Shown: in pieces, positions 28,560 to 37,603 of the stretch
Position numbering within the stretch: position 1 is the stretch's first letter
How the letters are laid out: each line of letters starts with the position of its first letter
From: Williamsia limnetica
Lineage (GTDB): Bacteria; Actinomycetota; Actinomycetes; Mycobacteriales; Mycobacteriaceae
Assembly: GCF_003217475.1 (NCBI RefSeq)
Contig: NZ_QJSP01000005.1
Span: 62,001 to 126,000, forward strand
Reading direction: 5' to 3'
DNA: 64,000 bases
Notes under the pieces: generated by a model
The model's input: only the letters and a program-made list of their open reading frames with translations
Databases searched by the model: none
Told to the model about the DNA's origin: nothing
Translations under genes and position numbers: made by a program

Positions 28560-29552
28560 TCAGGCGGCGGTGAAGGTGCTCCGATACTCACTGGGTGAGG
28601 TGTTCATGATTCGGGTGAAGTGATGACGGAAGGTGACCACCGAACCGAATCCGACCATTCCCGCGATGCGTTCGACCGAGAGGTCGGACGTCTCGAGCAG
28701 CTCCAGACTGATGTCGATGCGCTGTGCTATCAACCATTTGATCGGGGTGGTTCCGGTGGCCTTGGTGAACTGCCGCAGATAACTGCGCCGGGACATCATC
28801 GCCCGGTCGGCCAGTTCGTCGAGACTGATCGGCAGATCGATGTGTGCCAGAGCCCAAGTCATACTGTCGGTGATGGTGGTGTCGTCGCCGTGGTCAGGCA
28901 TCGGGCTCTCGATGTATTGTGCCTGGCCGCCGGACCGGTGCGGGGCGGCCACCAGGCTCCGGGCGACGACGTTCGCGATCTGAGGGCCGTAGTCGAGACG
29001 TACGAGATGTAGTGAGAGGTCGACGCCGGCTGAACACCCGGCGCTCGTCAGCACCGCCCCCTCGTCGACGTAGAGTGGTCGCGGGTCGACATCTATTGCG
29101 GGATAACGCTCCTGAAGCATCGCGGTGTAGCGCCAGTGGGTCGTCGCGCGCTTGCCTTCGAGGAGGCCTGCCGCGGCGAGGACAAAGGCGCCGGAGCAGA
29201 ACGAGACCACTCGGGCACCGCGATCGGCGGCCTCGCGGACGGCGTCGATGAGCCGCGGTGAGACGGGCGCGCGTATGTCGGCGACACTCGGGATGATGAC
29301 GGTGTGTGCGGCAGCCAGCTCGCTGAGACCGTGGGGAGTGCTCAGTGTGGCGCCGCCGACGATGCGTACCTTGTCGCGGGTCTCGGTGCACAGCCGTAGG
29401 TCGTACCAGGGTCGATCGACCCCAGGCCAGAAGAGATCGGACAATTCCGAGAGGCCGAAGATCTCTGCCGCGATGCCCATCTCGAACGCTGTCATCCCGT
29501 CGTATGCGAGAACGGCTACTCGACGAGGCTCGGTGTCGACGGTGGTGGCCAT
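28560..29552 (-). CDS. GlxA-like transcriptional regulator (DJ-1/PfpI + AraC HTH)
   Basis: 330 residues. N-terminal DJ-1/PfpI-like domain (RRVAVLAYDGMTAFEMGIAA; VVSFCSGAFVLAAAGLLEGK with the Cys in place) at about 10-190. The C-terminal AraC-type double helix-turn-helix (DRAMMSRRSYLRQFTKATGTTP; RIAGMVGFGSVVTFRHHF) is at about 225-325. Such proteins usually regulate catabolic or detoxification genes. The start lies beside a 19-bp palindrome (29555-29573), so autoregulation is likely. The target gene is not obvious; the divergent side has no convincing gene. Confidence 0.88.
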   Translation of the reverse strand: MATTVDTEPRRVAVLAYDGMTAFEMGIAAEIFGLSELSDLFWPGVDRPWYDLRLCTETRDKVRIVGGATLSTPHGLSELAAAHTVIIPSVADIRAPVSPRLIDAVREAADRGARVVSFCSGAFVLAAAGLLEGKRATTHWRYTAMLQERYPAIDVDPRPLYVDEGAVLTSAGCSAGVDLSLHLVRLDYGPQIANVVARSLVAAPHRSGGQAQYIESPMPDHGDDTTITDSMTWALAHIDLPISLDELADRAMMSRRSYLRQFTKATGTTPIKWLIAQRIDISLELLETSDLSVERIAGMVGFGSVVTFRHHFTRIMNTSPSEYRSTFTAA

Positions 29553-29554
29553 GT

Positions 29555-29573
29555 CACTATCTTATCGATAGTG
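29555..29573. promoter_or_regulatory. Palindromic operator candidate of the GlxA-like regulator
   Basis: CACTATC and GATAGTG form perfect 7-bp arms around TTATC, three bases upstream of the regulator start. The rest of 29574-29752 has no gene I would support. Confidence 0.55.
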
Positions 29574-29752
29574 GGCATTGGTGCCACTGTTGAGGGCGTC
29601 GGCAGTGCCCGAGGATCGAAGCATGGGTATTGAAAACCGCCACGTGGCGCAAAAGTTCTGGAGTTCCGTCCGCGCGATCGCTGCCGGCGTCAGCGCAGGC
29701 AACGCGGTACGGCACAACGTGTCACCGGCGGCCGACTCGGCCGCCCGGGCGA

Positions 29753-30187
29753 TCAGGAATCCTGCGGCCGACCGGGGTACTGCGACATCAGCGTCCGCGC
29801 AGCGGCCTTGTCGCCGTCCATCGCAACGATCAGTTCATCTATCGAGTTGAACTGCTCCTGCGTGCGCACCAGGTGGGTGAGTTCGGTGATCGCATGCGCG
29901 CCGTAGAGGTCTTCGTCGAAATCGAGGACATACGCCTCGACGGTGCGCTCGCGGCCGTCGAAGGTCGGGTTCTTGCCGACCGACACGAGGGCCGGCAGCC
30001 AGGTACCCGCGTGCAAGCTGCCCCGGGGCGGGTCGCCGTCCGCGAGGGTGAACCACCCGAAGTACACGCCGTCGTCGGGGATCCGACTCTCGTCTTCGGC
30101 GGCGATGTTCGCGGTCGGGTACCCCATCGGGGCACCTCGACCTTCGCCGCGGACGATTTCACCCGCTGCGTATCCGAGGAGGTTCAC
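29753..30187 (-). CDS. Stand-alone riboflavin kinase domain protein
   Basis: 144 residues that correspond to only the C-terminal flavokinase half of bifunctional RibF. Seen: GEGRGAPMGYPTANI (riboflavin/ATP loop), DDGVYFGW, VSVGKNPTFDGRERTVEAYV, LDFDEDLYG and FNSIDELIVAMDGDKAAART. It would phosphorylate riboflavin to FMN. The nucleotidyl-transferase half is absent and nothing upstream encodes it. The GTG start overlaps the preceding gene (GTGA), so it is co-translated with the 93-residue unknown protein. Confidence 0.85.
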   Translation of the reverse strand: MNLLGYAAGEIVRGEGRGAPMGYPTANIAAEDESRIPDDGVYFGWFTLADGDPPRGSLHAGTWLPALVSVGKNPTFDGRERTVEAYVLDFDEDLYGAHAITELTHLVRTQEQFNSIDELIVAMDGDKAAARTLMSQYPGRPQDS

Positions 30188-30465
30188 TCCTCGAGCGTAG
30201 CGGGACCGCTGCTCTCTGGTTCGAGGTCCTCGTCGTCCACGAACACCAGGTCGCCGTCGTCGAGGGCAACTGCCCAGCGGCGGGGTCTGGTCTCGCGGCC
30301 TTCGCCGAGGTCCACCACCGAGCCCTCGACAGGGGGACCGAAGTCGTCGACGATCTTTCCTGACCTGCCCTCGGAGATCACCACCCGGGCGTCGATGGCG
30401 AAAGCATTGTCGCGATCGCCCTCATCGGAATCACTGTGCGGCGCCGCGTTCGGCTGGGAAGTCAT
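30184..30465 (-). CDS. Small acidic conserved-type protein, unknown
   Basis: 93 residues, strongly acidic, with a disordered N-terminus and a central beta-rich core (RVVISEGRSGKIVDDFG, RRWAVALDDGDLVFVDDEDL) that looks like a KOW/SH3-type small barrel. It is the first gene of a two-gene unit with the riboflavin kinase (GTGA overlap). AAAGGG lies upstream at normal distance from the ATG. No assigned function. Confidence 0.65.
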   Translation of the reverse strand: MTSQPNAAPHSDSDEGDRDNAFAIDARVVISEGRSGKIVDDFGPPVEGSVVDLGEGRETRPRRWAVALDDGDLVFVDDEDLEPESSGPATLEE

Positions 30466-30606
30466 GGCACGCCCTTTCTTGCGTAAGTGGGCTCACCTTA
30501 ACCACAAAATATCGTGGATTTACTGTGTTGAACCACCGAATGGATCACATCTTTGAGCAAGAGTAACCAAACTCATGTTTTCGAAACCTCATCCGGGGCT
30601 GAAGAC

Positions 30607-31479
30607 TCAGGTGTCGAGAACCTGAGAAATCCGCCGCTCGAGACCTTCGATCCCGGTCAGATCGATACCGAAGCGCCGTTCGAGTAGCTCGACGACGGCG
30701 CCTGCAGATTTCAGAACCGTCTTCGTCGACGTCCCATCGCGGCGATGCACGGACAGGTGTCGCCCGCGGAGGTTCCAGCGCGCGTCGTCGGTGACCCTGG
30801 CAACCGTCATCCCCACGACGAACCCCGACGCAGGGTGAGTGGACACGTACCAGCTGCCGACTTCGAGGTCGATCTGCGGCGCGGGGGTCGGAGCGAACAC
30901 ATACAGCGGCTGCCACACGTCGCGGACCAATGCTTCGAGCATCCGTTCGTCGCCATGCCGGGTGATGCGGTAGGGCTCGTGTCGTGTCTGCTGCGCCTCG
31001 TCGAGAACCATGCGGATCGGCGATGAAAGCGTCTGGCCGCCGAAGCCGACGTCCACGAGATACTCGAGCCCGGTGTCGGGGACGATCACCGACAGCACCT
31101 GATGCGTCCTGGCTGGTGTCGCGGCGTCAGCGGGCAACATCCACACCACCCTTCCGGCATAGGCTTCGACCGTGAACCCCAACTCCGCCAGCACGTACCG
31201 CATCAGGCCGTTCTGCTCATAGCAATAGCCACCCCGCCCGCGAGTGATCAGCTTTTCGGCCAGTGCGGCCGCGCCGAGGTCCATGACCGGCACGCCCATC
31301 AGCGGGTCGAGTGTCTCGAATGCGATGGTGCGGGTGTGCGCGGCCACCAGCGCCTGCAGGGTCGAAAGGGTGGGTGCGGCGGGCCCGGCATGCCCTACGC
31401 GGCGGAAATAGGCATCGAGATCGATCGCGGATGAGGCCGTGGTGCTCGGCCGAGGGGTGCTCATGTCTGTGCTGCTCAT
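30607..31479 (-). CDS. nat: Arylamine N-acetyltransferase
   Basis: About 290 residues. The catalytic triad is visible: Cys in RGRGGYCYEQNGL, His in ARTHQVLSVIV, Asp in YLVDVGFGG. It moves an acetyl (or propionyl) group from the coenzyme A thioester to arylamines and hydrazines; in mycobacteria NAT is linked to sterol-ring catabolism. The start is uncertain: ATG 31479 and ATG 31464 are both possible and neither has a good ribosome site. The upstream 31480-31608 segment is the divergent promoter shared with the nitroreductase-like gene. Confidence 0.88.
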   Translation of the reverse strand: MSSTDMSTPRPSTTASSAIDLDAYFRRVGHAGPAAPTLSTLQALVAAHTRTIAFETLDPLMGVPVMDLGAAALAEKLITRGRGGYCYEQNGLMRYVLAELGFTVEAYAGRVVWMLPADAATPARTHQVLSVIVPDTGLEYLVDVGFGGQTLSSPIRMVLDEAQQTRHEPYRITRHGDERMLEALVRDVWQPLYVFAPTPAPQIDLEVGSWYVSTHPASGFVVGMTVARVTDDARWNLRGRHLSVHRRDGTSTKTVLKSAGAVVELLERRFGIDLTGIEGLERRISQVLDT

Positions 31480-31608
31480 CTCTCGATGATGGAACCTCAA
31501 GTCGACCTGAAGTCAACACCGGCGCGGCGTGGTTCGGCATACAACAGATCAAACTCAAACCGACTCAAACCCGTGGCAACCCTGCCGCGGTGTCGTAACG
31601 TCACGCAC

Positions 31609-32892
31609 GTGAGTCTGGAGATCTCGGAGCAACACCGGAAGGCGCTGGCCGAACTCGGGCAGTTCTCCCTGCTCGATGCGATAGTCGGCCGTCGGTCGCG
31701 GCGCTTCCCGGTCGGCGGCAGCATCCCGGACGGCCCGCTGGCCTATGAATCGACCGAGCCTTCACGTTCCATCACCGAGGTCGAGCGGGCGTTGATCATC
31801 AGTGTGCTGGCCGGGGTGACGGGCTGGAACTTCGGGATCACGCGCCATCCCGGATATGCGCCTAACGTGCCGAACTACCCGGGGTCGGCGGGCGGGCGGA
31901 CGTTTCCGTCGGCGGCGGCCTTCCACACGAGCCAATTGTTCTTCACCGACGACTCGGGAACGTACTTCTTCGGCTCCCGAGACGCCGCGCCGCAGCGCGA
32001 ACTGACCGCCGAGCCTGCGGACATCGAGTCGTGGATCTCATCGACCGCGGACAGCTATCGGCAGCTGTCGTCGGACCGTTTGGTGCTGCCGCGCGAAGAG
32101 CCCTACATGGAGGGCCACAACACCTGGATCGCGAACTGGCCCGGCAGTCTGCTGGCATTCCCGGTCGCCGATCTCTCCGAGCATCTGGTGGCCAACCTCA
32201 ACTTCTTCGCCGCCAACGGATACGTGATCTACGACGATGTGCACGACAATCCCGTCCCCGGCATCGAAAAGTTCTCATCTCTGACGCACTTCGACGATCC
32301 GGTGCCGCTCTCATTCGTCGAGCAGTACACCCTGGCCGAGGCGAGCGCGGAGCTGGCGACCGCCACCAACACGGGCGTGCTGCTCTTGCAAGGTCTCGGC
32401 CTGGGCGGCTGGACGTTCGACGGACTCGACCGACTCAGCGTGCTCGGCGCCAGTGGCGACCCGAAGGCGCCGGGTCTGGGATTCTCATACGACACCGACG
32501 ATCGTTGGGCGTTCCCGAACGCGACCGGGCTCGAGGGCGTGTTCGAGACGCTGGTGCCCCCGTTCGTGGACTCCGTGGCCGACGGCGTCCAGAAGTACTA
32601 CCAGCGCAAGTTCGGCCCCGGTGGCCCCGGACATCCGGACACCCCGGGACCCTGGTCGGATACACCGAAGGTCAGATCCGAATATCTTCCCGCGCAGAAT
32701 CTTCAAGAGCTCGTCACTGTGCAGGCCGAGTACATCTACAAACGGTTCGGGAAGCTGCCGGGCACCGTTCCGACTGTCCACGTGCTCATGTATCTGCAAG
32801 CACAGAACCTCGATCGAGGTTTCTATGATCACAAGTTCGGGCCCGGCGCCTATCTGCCGAGCCATACCCGCCACGATGAAGTCTGGAGCTGA
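31609..32892 (+). CDS. Unknown protein, possibly nitroreductase/SagB-like
   Basis: 427 residues from GTG 31609; the longer frame reaches into the divergent NAT gene. Blocks that recall nitroreductase/SagB-type FMN proteins are RRSRRFPVGG, SITEVERALIISVLAGVTGW, RTFPSAAAFHTSQLFF with GTYFFGSRD, and TGVLLLQGLGLGGWTFDGL. The second half contains WAFPNATGLEGVFETLVPPF and a conserved-looking C-terminus YLPSHTRHDEVW. I do not recognise the family with confidence. An FMN reductase gene follows after 7 bp, which supports a flavin-using role. Confidence 0.7.
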   Translation: MSLEISEQHRKALAELGQFSLLDAIVGRRSRRFPVGGSIPDGPLAYESTEPSRSITEVERALIISVLAGVTGWNFGITRHPGYAPNVPNYPGSAGGRTFPSAAAFHTSQLFFTDDSGTYFFGSRDAAPQRELTAEPADIESWISSTADSYRQLSSDRLVLPREEPYMEGHNTWIANWPGSLLAFPVADLSEHLVANLNFFAANGYVIYDDVHDNPVPGIEKFSSLTHFDDPVPLSFVEQYTLAEASAELATATNTGVLLLQGLGLGGWTFDGLDRLSVLGASGDPKAPGLGFSYDTDDRWAFPNATGLEGVFETLVPPFVDSVADGVQKYYQRKFGPGGPGHPDTPGPWSDTPKVRSEYLPAQNLQELVTVQAEYIYKRFGKLPGTVPTVHVLMYLQAQNLDRGFYDHKFGPGAYLPSHTRHDEVWS

Positions 32893-32899
32893 CAACCCG

Positions 32900-33427
32900 A
32901 TGTCCGACCCTGTGAAGGTCTCTGTAGTCGTAGGTAATCCGAAGCCGGGATCGCGGACCCGTACTGTCGCCGAGGCGCTCGTCCCGGCGCTGCTCGGTGA
33001 AGGAACCTACGACCTCGAGGTCCTCGAGCTCGCCGACATCGCCGGCGAGCTGTTCCAGTGGGGCTCGGAGAAGGTCACCGCAGCCAAGACCTCGGTTGCA
33101 GCCAGCGATCTGGTCATCTTCGCCACCCCGACCTACAAAGCGTCATACACCGGACTGCTGAAGGCATTTCTCGATCAGTACGGCACCGACGGCCTCAAAG
33201 GTGTGGTCGCCATCCCGGTGTTCACCGGCGGCGACCTGACGCACTCACTGGCTCCCCAGACAACCCTCGCGCCGCTCCTGCTAGAACTCGGTGCGGCCAT
33301 ACCCGGCCGTGGTCTGTACTTCGTCATCGACGAGCTGCCGCAACTCGACGACTTCATCAAGAAGGCAGCTGCCGAATACTCAGCGGTCTTCGCGTCGCTG
33401 ACGAACGTGGCACGCGCAGTCAGCTGA
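32900..33427 (+). CDS. NADPH-dependent FMN reductase (SsuE/MsuE-like)
   Basis: 175 residues. Flavodoxin-like fold with the phosphate loop VVGNPKPGSRT (10-20) and FATPTYKASYTGLLKAFLDQ (about 73-92), typical of SsuE/MsuE FMN reductases that deliver reduced FMN to a partner enzyme. Starts seven bases after the stop of the nitroreductase-like gene; the glucose-6-phosphate dehydrogenase start is 60 bp downstream. The natural partner is most likely the upstream protein. No sulfonate monooxygenase is present. Confidence 0.85.
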   Translation: MSDPVKVSVVVGNPKPGSRTRTVAEALVPALLGEGTYDLEVLELADIAGELFQWGSEKVTAAKTSVAASDLVIFATPTYKASYTGLLKAFLDQYGTDGLKGVVAIPVFTGGDLTHSLAPQTTLAPLLLELGAAIPGRGLYFVIDELPQLDDFIKKAAAEYSAVFASLTNVARAVS

Positions 33428-33487
33428 TTGGCGAGGGCTGGTTCGGTTGTCGCGCCCGAACCGCCCGAAAGTGGGACGATCAACGGT

Positions 33488-34960
33488 GTGACCGATGTGA
33501 TCGAGCCCCGCGGGGCACAAGAGAAGCGGGAACTCCCCCCGCACGTCGTCGTGTTGTTCGGTGCCACAGGAGATCTGGCGCGCCGCAAACTCCTGCCCGG
33601 CTTGTTTCACCTCTTCATGTCCAAACTCGCCCCGCCGATGCGGATCGTCGGCACCTCGCTCGACGACATGGACAGCGAAGGCTTTCGCGAGATCGGGGTC
33701 AAGGCGTGCAGTGAGTTCTCGAGCCGGGTCTTCACCCCCGAAGCCGCCGCCGAGTTCGGTGCGACGCTGACGTATGTCCCGCAGGGCCACGGCGCCGAGG
33801 CGCTTGCGGCGGCGGTACGTGAGCAACTCGACGTGCTCGGCCGCGAGGCCCGGATGCTGCACTATCTGAGCGTTCCGCCGAAGGCTGCGATGGCCGTACT
33901 CGAAATGCTGCACGAGGCCAACCTCGTGAAGCGTTCCCGCGTGATCATGGAGAAGCCGTTCGGTACCGACCATGACAGCGCGGTGGCTCTGAATGCCTCG
34001 ATCCACCAATGGTTCAAAGAAGAACAGATCTTCCGTATCGACCACTTTCTCGGCAAGGAGTCGGCGCAGAACATCCTGGCGTTCCGATTCGCGAACGGCC
34101 TGTTCGAGCCGATCTGGAACCGGAACTTCATCGACTACATACAGATCGACGTTCCCGAAAAGCTGTCGCTCGAAGGTCGTTCGCACTTCTACGAGTCGAC
34201 TGGTGCGTTCCGCGACATGGTGGTCACCCACCTGTTCCAGATCCTCGCGTTCGTCGCCATGGAGCCACCGACCGCGCTGGCGCCGGGGCCCATCGGGGAG
34301 GAGAAGAACAAGGTCTTCCGGTCGATGCGACCGCTCGATCCCCACAATGTGGTGCGCGGTCAGTACGCCGGTTACCGCGACGAGCCAGGTGTCGCCCCGG
34401 AGTCCGAGACCGAGACCTTCGTCGCGCTCAAAGCAGAGATCGACAACTGGCGCTGGGCAGGCGTCCCGTTTTATCTGCGCACCGGCAAGAGCCTCGGCGA
34501 AGGCCAGCGCATCATCTCCATCGCCTTTCACGAGCCGCCGAAGAGTATGTTCCCGGACGGATCCGGTGTCGGACAGCACGGCCCCGATCATCTGACGTTC
34601 GATCTCGCCGACGCGTTCAAGGTCTCGCTCTCGTTCTACGGCAAGAAGCCCGGGCCGGGTATGAAACTCGACAAACTGAGTCTGCAGTTCGCGATGCAGG
34701 ACACCGATTCGGTCGGGATGGTGCTCGAAGCCTACGAGCGTCTCATCCTTGATGCCATGAAGAACGATCACACCCTCTTCACGACCGCGGAGGGCATCGA
34801 AAGACTATGGGAGGTCTCGGCCCCGCTGCTCGAGAACCCGCCGCCGGTGCGGAGCTACGACCAGGGCTCGTGGGGCCCCAACGCAATTCACCAGCTCATC
34901 GCGCCGCACGCGTGGCGCTTGCCGTTCGAACGGATCTGGCGGGGCCGCAAGGAGACCTGA
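33488..34960 (+). CDS. zwf: Glucose-6-phosphate dehydrogenase
   Basis: 490 residues from GTG 33488 (an in-frame TTG at 33428 is less likely). Dinucleotide motif [19 protein letters not shown] (about 20-38), active-site RIDHFLGKE (canonical RIDHYLGKE with Phe for Tyr), and [12 protein letters not shown] late in the protein. Converts glucose-6-phosphate to 6-phosphogluconolactone and makes NADPH. It is not beside tal, opcA or pgl, so it is probably an extra, unlinked copy. Position after an FMN reductase suggests local NADPH supply. Converges on the MFS gene with one base between stops. Confidence 0.92.
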   Translation: MTDVIEPRGAQEKRELPPHVVVLFGATGDLARRKLLPGLFHLFMSKLAPPMRIVGTSLDDMDSEGFREIGVKACSEFSSRVFTPEAAAEFGATLTYVPQGHGAEALAAAVREQLDVLGREARMLHYLSVPPKAAMAVLEMLHEANLVKRSRVIMEKPFGTDHDSAVALNASIHQWFKEEQIFRIDHFLGKESAQNILAFRFANGLFEPIWNRNFIDYIQIDVPEKLSLEGRSHFYESTGAFRDMVVTHLFQILAFVAMEPPTALAPGPIGEEKNKVFRSMRPLDPHNVVRGQYAGYRDEPGVAPESETETFVALKAEIDNWRWAGVPFYLRTGKSLGEGQRIISIAFHEPPKSMFPDGSGVGQHGPDHLTFDLADAFKVSLSFYGKKPGPGMKLDKLSLQFAMQDTDSVGMVLEAYERLILDAMKNDHTLFTTAEGIERLWEVSAPLLENPPPVRSYDQGSWGPNAIHQLIAPHAWRLPFERIWRGRKET

Positions 34961-34961
34961 G

Positions 34962-36536
34962 TCAGATCGCGCTCACATCCTCGGCGGCATACTCTTTCAT
35001 CAGCTCCCGCTCTTTGGTGACATCCGGATAGCAGAACGTCACCACCAGGGCGCCGCCCAGCACTACGACGATCGCCGCGCCGTAGGCGAGGAAGTCCCCG
35101 TGGACGAAGGCTTCTCGCGCGGCCGTGAGGATCTCGGTGGCGTGGTCGGGGTACCGCGCGGCCAGGTCTTCGGCGCTGGAGAACGACTTGGTCAACGCCG
35201 CCTGCGTCTGGTCGGTGATGGTGCTCGCATCCGGTGAACCCGCGATCTGCTTCGAGAGGTTGTGGGCATACCCGGCGGTGAGGATGGCGCCGAGAATCGA
35301 CTGCATGATGGCGCCACCGAGATCGCGCTGGAGGTCGGACATCCCCGAGGCCATCCCCGCCCGGGAGAGCGGGACGGATCCGGTGAGCGAGCGCGATGCC
35401 GGGGTGCCCGCGACGCCGACCCCGAGTCCGATGCAGACGTAGACGAACGCGACCCGCCAGTAGTGGGCGGTCTCGGTCCACAGGACCATGGCCGCCACCA
35501 TGCCGATCGCGATGAAGGCGAAGCCGATCAGCAATGTCACGCGGGACCCGCGGGCCTCCACCAGGCGCGCCGAGAGCGGTGCAACCAACACCATGCTGAT
35601 CGCTGCGGGCAGGACTGATGCCCCGGCCGCGAGCGTTGAATAATGCAACACGTTCTGCAAGTACTGCTGGCCGATGTACATGGCACCCATCAGGGTGCCG
35701 AAGACGACGACACCACCGAATGCGGCCACCCAGAAGGTCGGGCGGGCGGCGATCTTCAGGTCGAACAGCGGTGTGCTCGCGTGCCGCTGACGGATGAAGA
35801 ATGCGATCGCCGCACTCACCGCCAATGCGCCGAGGACGGCGGCGAGAAGACCGGCACCCGCCATCGGAAGGAAATTGAGGCACAACACCATCGCGCCGAT
35901 GAACACGATCGAAAAGACACCGCCGAGGTTGTCGACTTTCTCGGACGCGTCTCCGCTGTCAGCCGGGACGAGCTTCCAGGCCGCGAGCAGGGCAATCACC
36001 GCCAGTGGCAGGGTCACCAAGAACACCGAATGCCAGCTGAACACCTCCAGCAAGCCGCCGGACAGAACCGGGCCGAGCGCCGAGATCGCGCCTCCCAGTG
36101 CCGACCACGCAGCGATGGCCTTGGTGCGACTCGCCCCCTGCCATAGGGCGGTGATGATCGCGAGGGTGGTCGGATAGGCGAGTCCGGCGGCGATACCGCC
36201 CAGTAGACGTCCTGCGAAGAGCACCTCGATGCTGGGGGCGAAGCCGGCGATCAGCGATGCCGGGATCGACAGGCTCATGCCGATGACGAGCATCCGCTTG
36301 CGGCCGTGCCGGTCCCCGAGCGCGCCGAAGTACAGAACCGATGCAGCCAGTCCGAGCGAGTACCCCACGGCGACCAGGTTGAGCCCGACTGCGCTGGCGT
36401 CGAACGCCTTTCCGATGTCGGGCAAGGCGACGTTGGCCACCGCGAGGTTGATGTTGGCGACCCCGGCCACCAAGATCAGGGTGCCGAGTACCAGCTTCGC
36501 TTTGGGTGGCGCCTTGTCGACGATCTCGGCCGCCAT
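34962..36536 (-). CDS. MFS drug-efflux transporter, DHA2 (EmrB/QacA) family
   Basis: 524 residues with about 14 helices. Motif A (GALGDRHGRKRMLVIGMSLS) follows helix 2, and the helix-5 motif C region GGAISALGPVLSGGLLE is present. An extracytoplasmic segment near 420-470 (SPDASTITDQTQAALTKSFS) precedes the last helix. Proton-driven export of drugs or metabolites; substrate unknown. Monocistronic, convergent with zwf. Confidence 0.88.
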   Translation of the reverse strand: MAAEIVDKAPPKAKLVLGTLILVAGVANINLAVANVALPDIGKAFDASAVGLNLVAVGYSLGLAASVLYFGALGDRHGRKRMLVIGMSLSIPASLIAGFAPSIEVLFAGRLLGGIAAGLAYPTTLAIITALWQGASRTKAIAAWSALGGAISALGPVLSGGLLEVFSWHSVFLVTLPLAVIALLAAWKLVPADSGDASEKVDNLGGVFSIVFIGAMVLCLNFLPMAGAGLLAAVLGALAVSAAIAFFIRQRHASTPLFDLKIAARPTFWVAAFGGVVVFGTLMGAMYIGQQYLQNVLHYSTLAAGASVLPAAISMVLVAPLSARLVEARGSRVTLLIGFAFIAIGMVAAMVLWTETAHYWRVAFVYVCIGLGVGVAGTPASRSLTGSVPLSRAGMASGMSDLQRDLGGAIMQSILGAILTAGYAHNLSKQIAGSPDASTITDQTQAALTKSFSSAEDLAARYPDHATEILTAAREAFVHGDFLAYGAAIVVVLGGALVVTFCYPDVTKERELMKEYAAEDVSAI

Positions 36537-36647
36537 CGATGACTCCCCTCATCGGCGCGTGACGCACCACCTTCGACCGCACTGATCTGCACAGGTCCGA
36601 ACGAGGGTATCGCGAAAGAGTCTGTGCCGGCGTCGAAACCCTTCGTG

Positions 36648-37538
36648 CTATCTGGTTTTGTCCAGCACGGTCCGGATGATCTCGGCCAGTTCGAGGGGGG
36701 CATCGCTCTGCACCGAATGCCCCGACCCGGGAACGGTGACGACGTCGATGTCGGGGCGCCGGCGCCGGTACTCGTCGACATCGGCATCGGCCACGAACGC
36801 GGATGCACCGCCGCGCACCAGTTTGTACGGGATCGTGCTCGCCGAGAAAGCATCCCAGAGCGGTTCGGAGTCGATCTGTTCACGCATGCGGTCGTAGCGC
36901 CACTGCCAGCGGCCGTCGGGGAGCTGACGGGTGTTGTGGATGACTCCCCGCCGGATCGCCGACTTGCTCCGGTTGGGAGCGGCCATCGCAGTCAGCTCGA
37001 TCAATTCCTCGAGGTCGTCGAAGGTATCGGGGCCATCGCTGGCGAGGGCTACCGTGCCCCGGTCTTTGCCACTGAGTTCAGAGAACCGTCGCGGTGACTC
37101 GGGACTGACGTCCACAAGGACCGCGCGCTCGATGAGCCCGGGGTCGCGCGCCGCGATCGCGATGGTCGTCAGTCCGCCCAGGGACATCCCGACCACAAGT
37201 TCGGCGTGAGGTGCGTGTTCGCGGATCGTCGCCGCGACCAGTGGGGCGTTGGGAAGAGGGCGGTAGTCGTGATCGTCACGCCAGGCCGAATGCCCATGTC
37301 CGGGAAGATCGATGGCCAAGGCCGCCACCCCGAGGGCGAGCAGGACGCTGTCCCAGGTGTGCGCGTTCTGGCCGCCCCCGTGCAGTAAGACGAGTCGAGG
37401 TGGCTCCGCCGTCCACTTCAGTGCGCTCGTCAGATGACCGTCGACCTCGGTGTCGACGCGCGTCACCGTGGGCAAGGGCGTCGACCCGAGCCCGATCTCT
37501 TCGGCGTTCTCGGGCAGCAAATCGAACTCGGTCGGCAT
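36648..37538 (-). CDS. Alpha/beta hydrolase
   Basis: 296 residues. Oxyanion region LLHGGGQNAHTWDSV, LPGHGHSAW, nucleophile elbow VGMSLGGLTT (Ser), and a C-terminal His in GSGHSVQSD. The acidic triad residue is probably in the FVADADVDEY region. Soluble and monocistronic, 110 bp from the MFS gene on the same strand. Substrate not predictable. Confidence 0.8.
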   Translation of the reverse strand: MPTEFDLLPENAEEIGLGSTPLPTVTRVDTEVDGHLTSALKWTAEPPRLVLLHGGGQNAHTWDSVLLALGVAALAIDLPGHGHSAWRDDHDYRPLPNAPLVAATIREHAPHAELVVGMSLGGLTTIAIAARDPGLIERAVLVDVSPESPRRFSELSGKDRGTVALASDGPDTFDDLEELIELTAMAAPNRSKSAIRRGVIHNTRQLPDGRWQWRYDRMREQIDSEPLWDAFSASTIPYKLVRGGASAFVADADVDEYRRRRPDIDVVTVPGSGHSVQSDAPLELAEIIRTVLDKTR

Positions 37539-37603
37539 CGGTGTCCTCTCGGCGGCAAGATCTCACCGTAGATTACGGACACGTCCCCGCCATTGGTGTC
37601 CGT

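Noticed and set aside
29578-29850. Plus-strand frame starting near the GlxA-like promoter (MGIENRHVAQKFW)
   Set aside because: Its second half is antisense to the riboflavin kinase and it has no recognised motif; at most a remnant.
30480-30500. Iron-box-like TAAGTGGGCTCACCTTA before the small acidic protein gene
   Set aside because: Only about 9 of 19 positions fit the IdeR consensus at the best offset.
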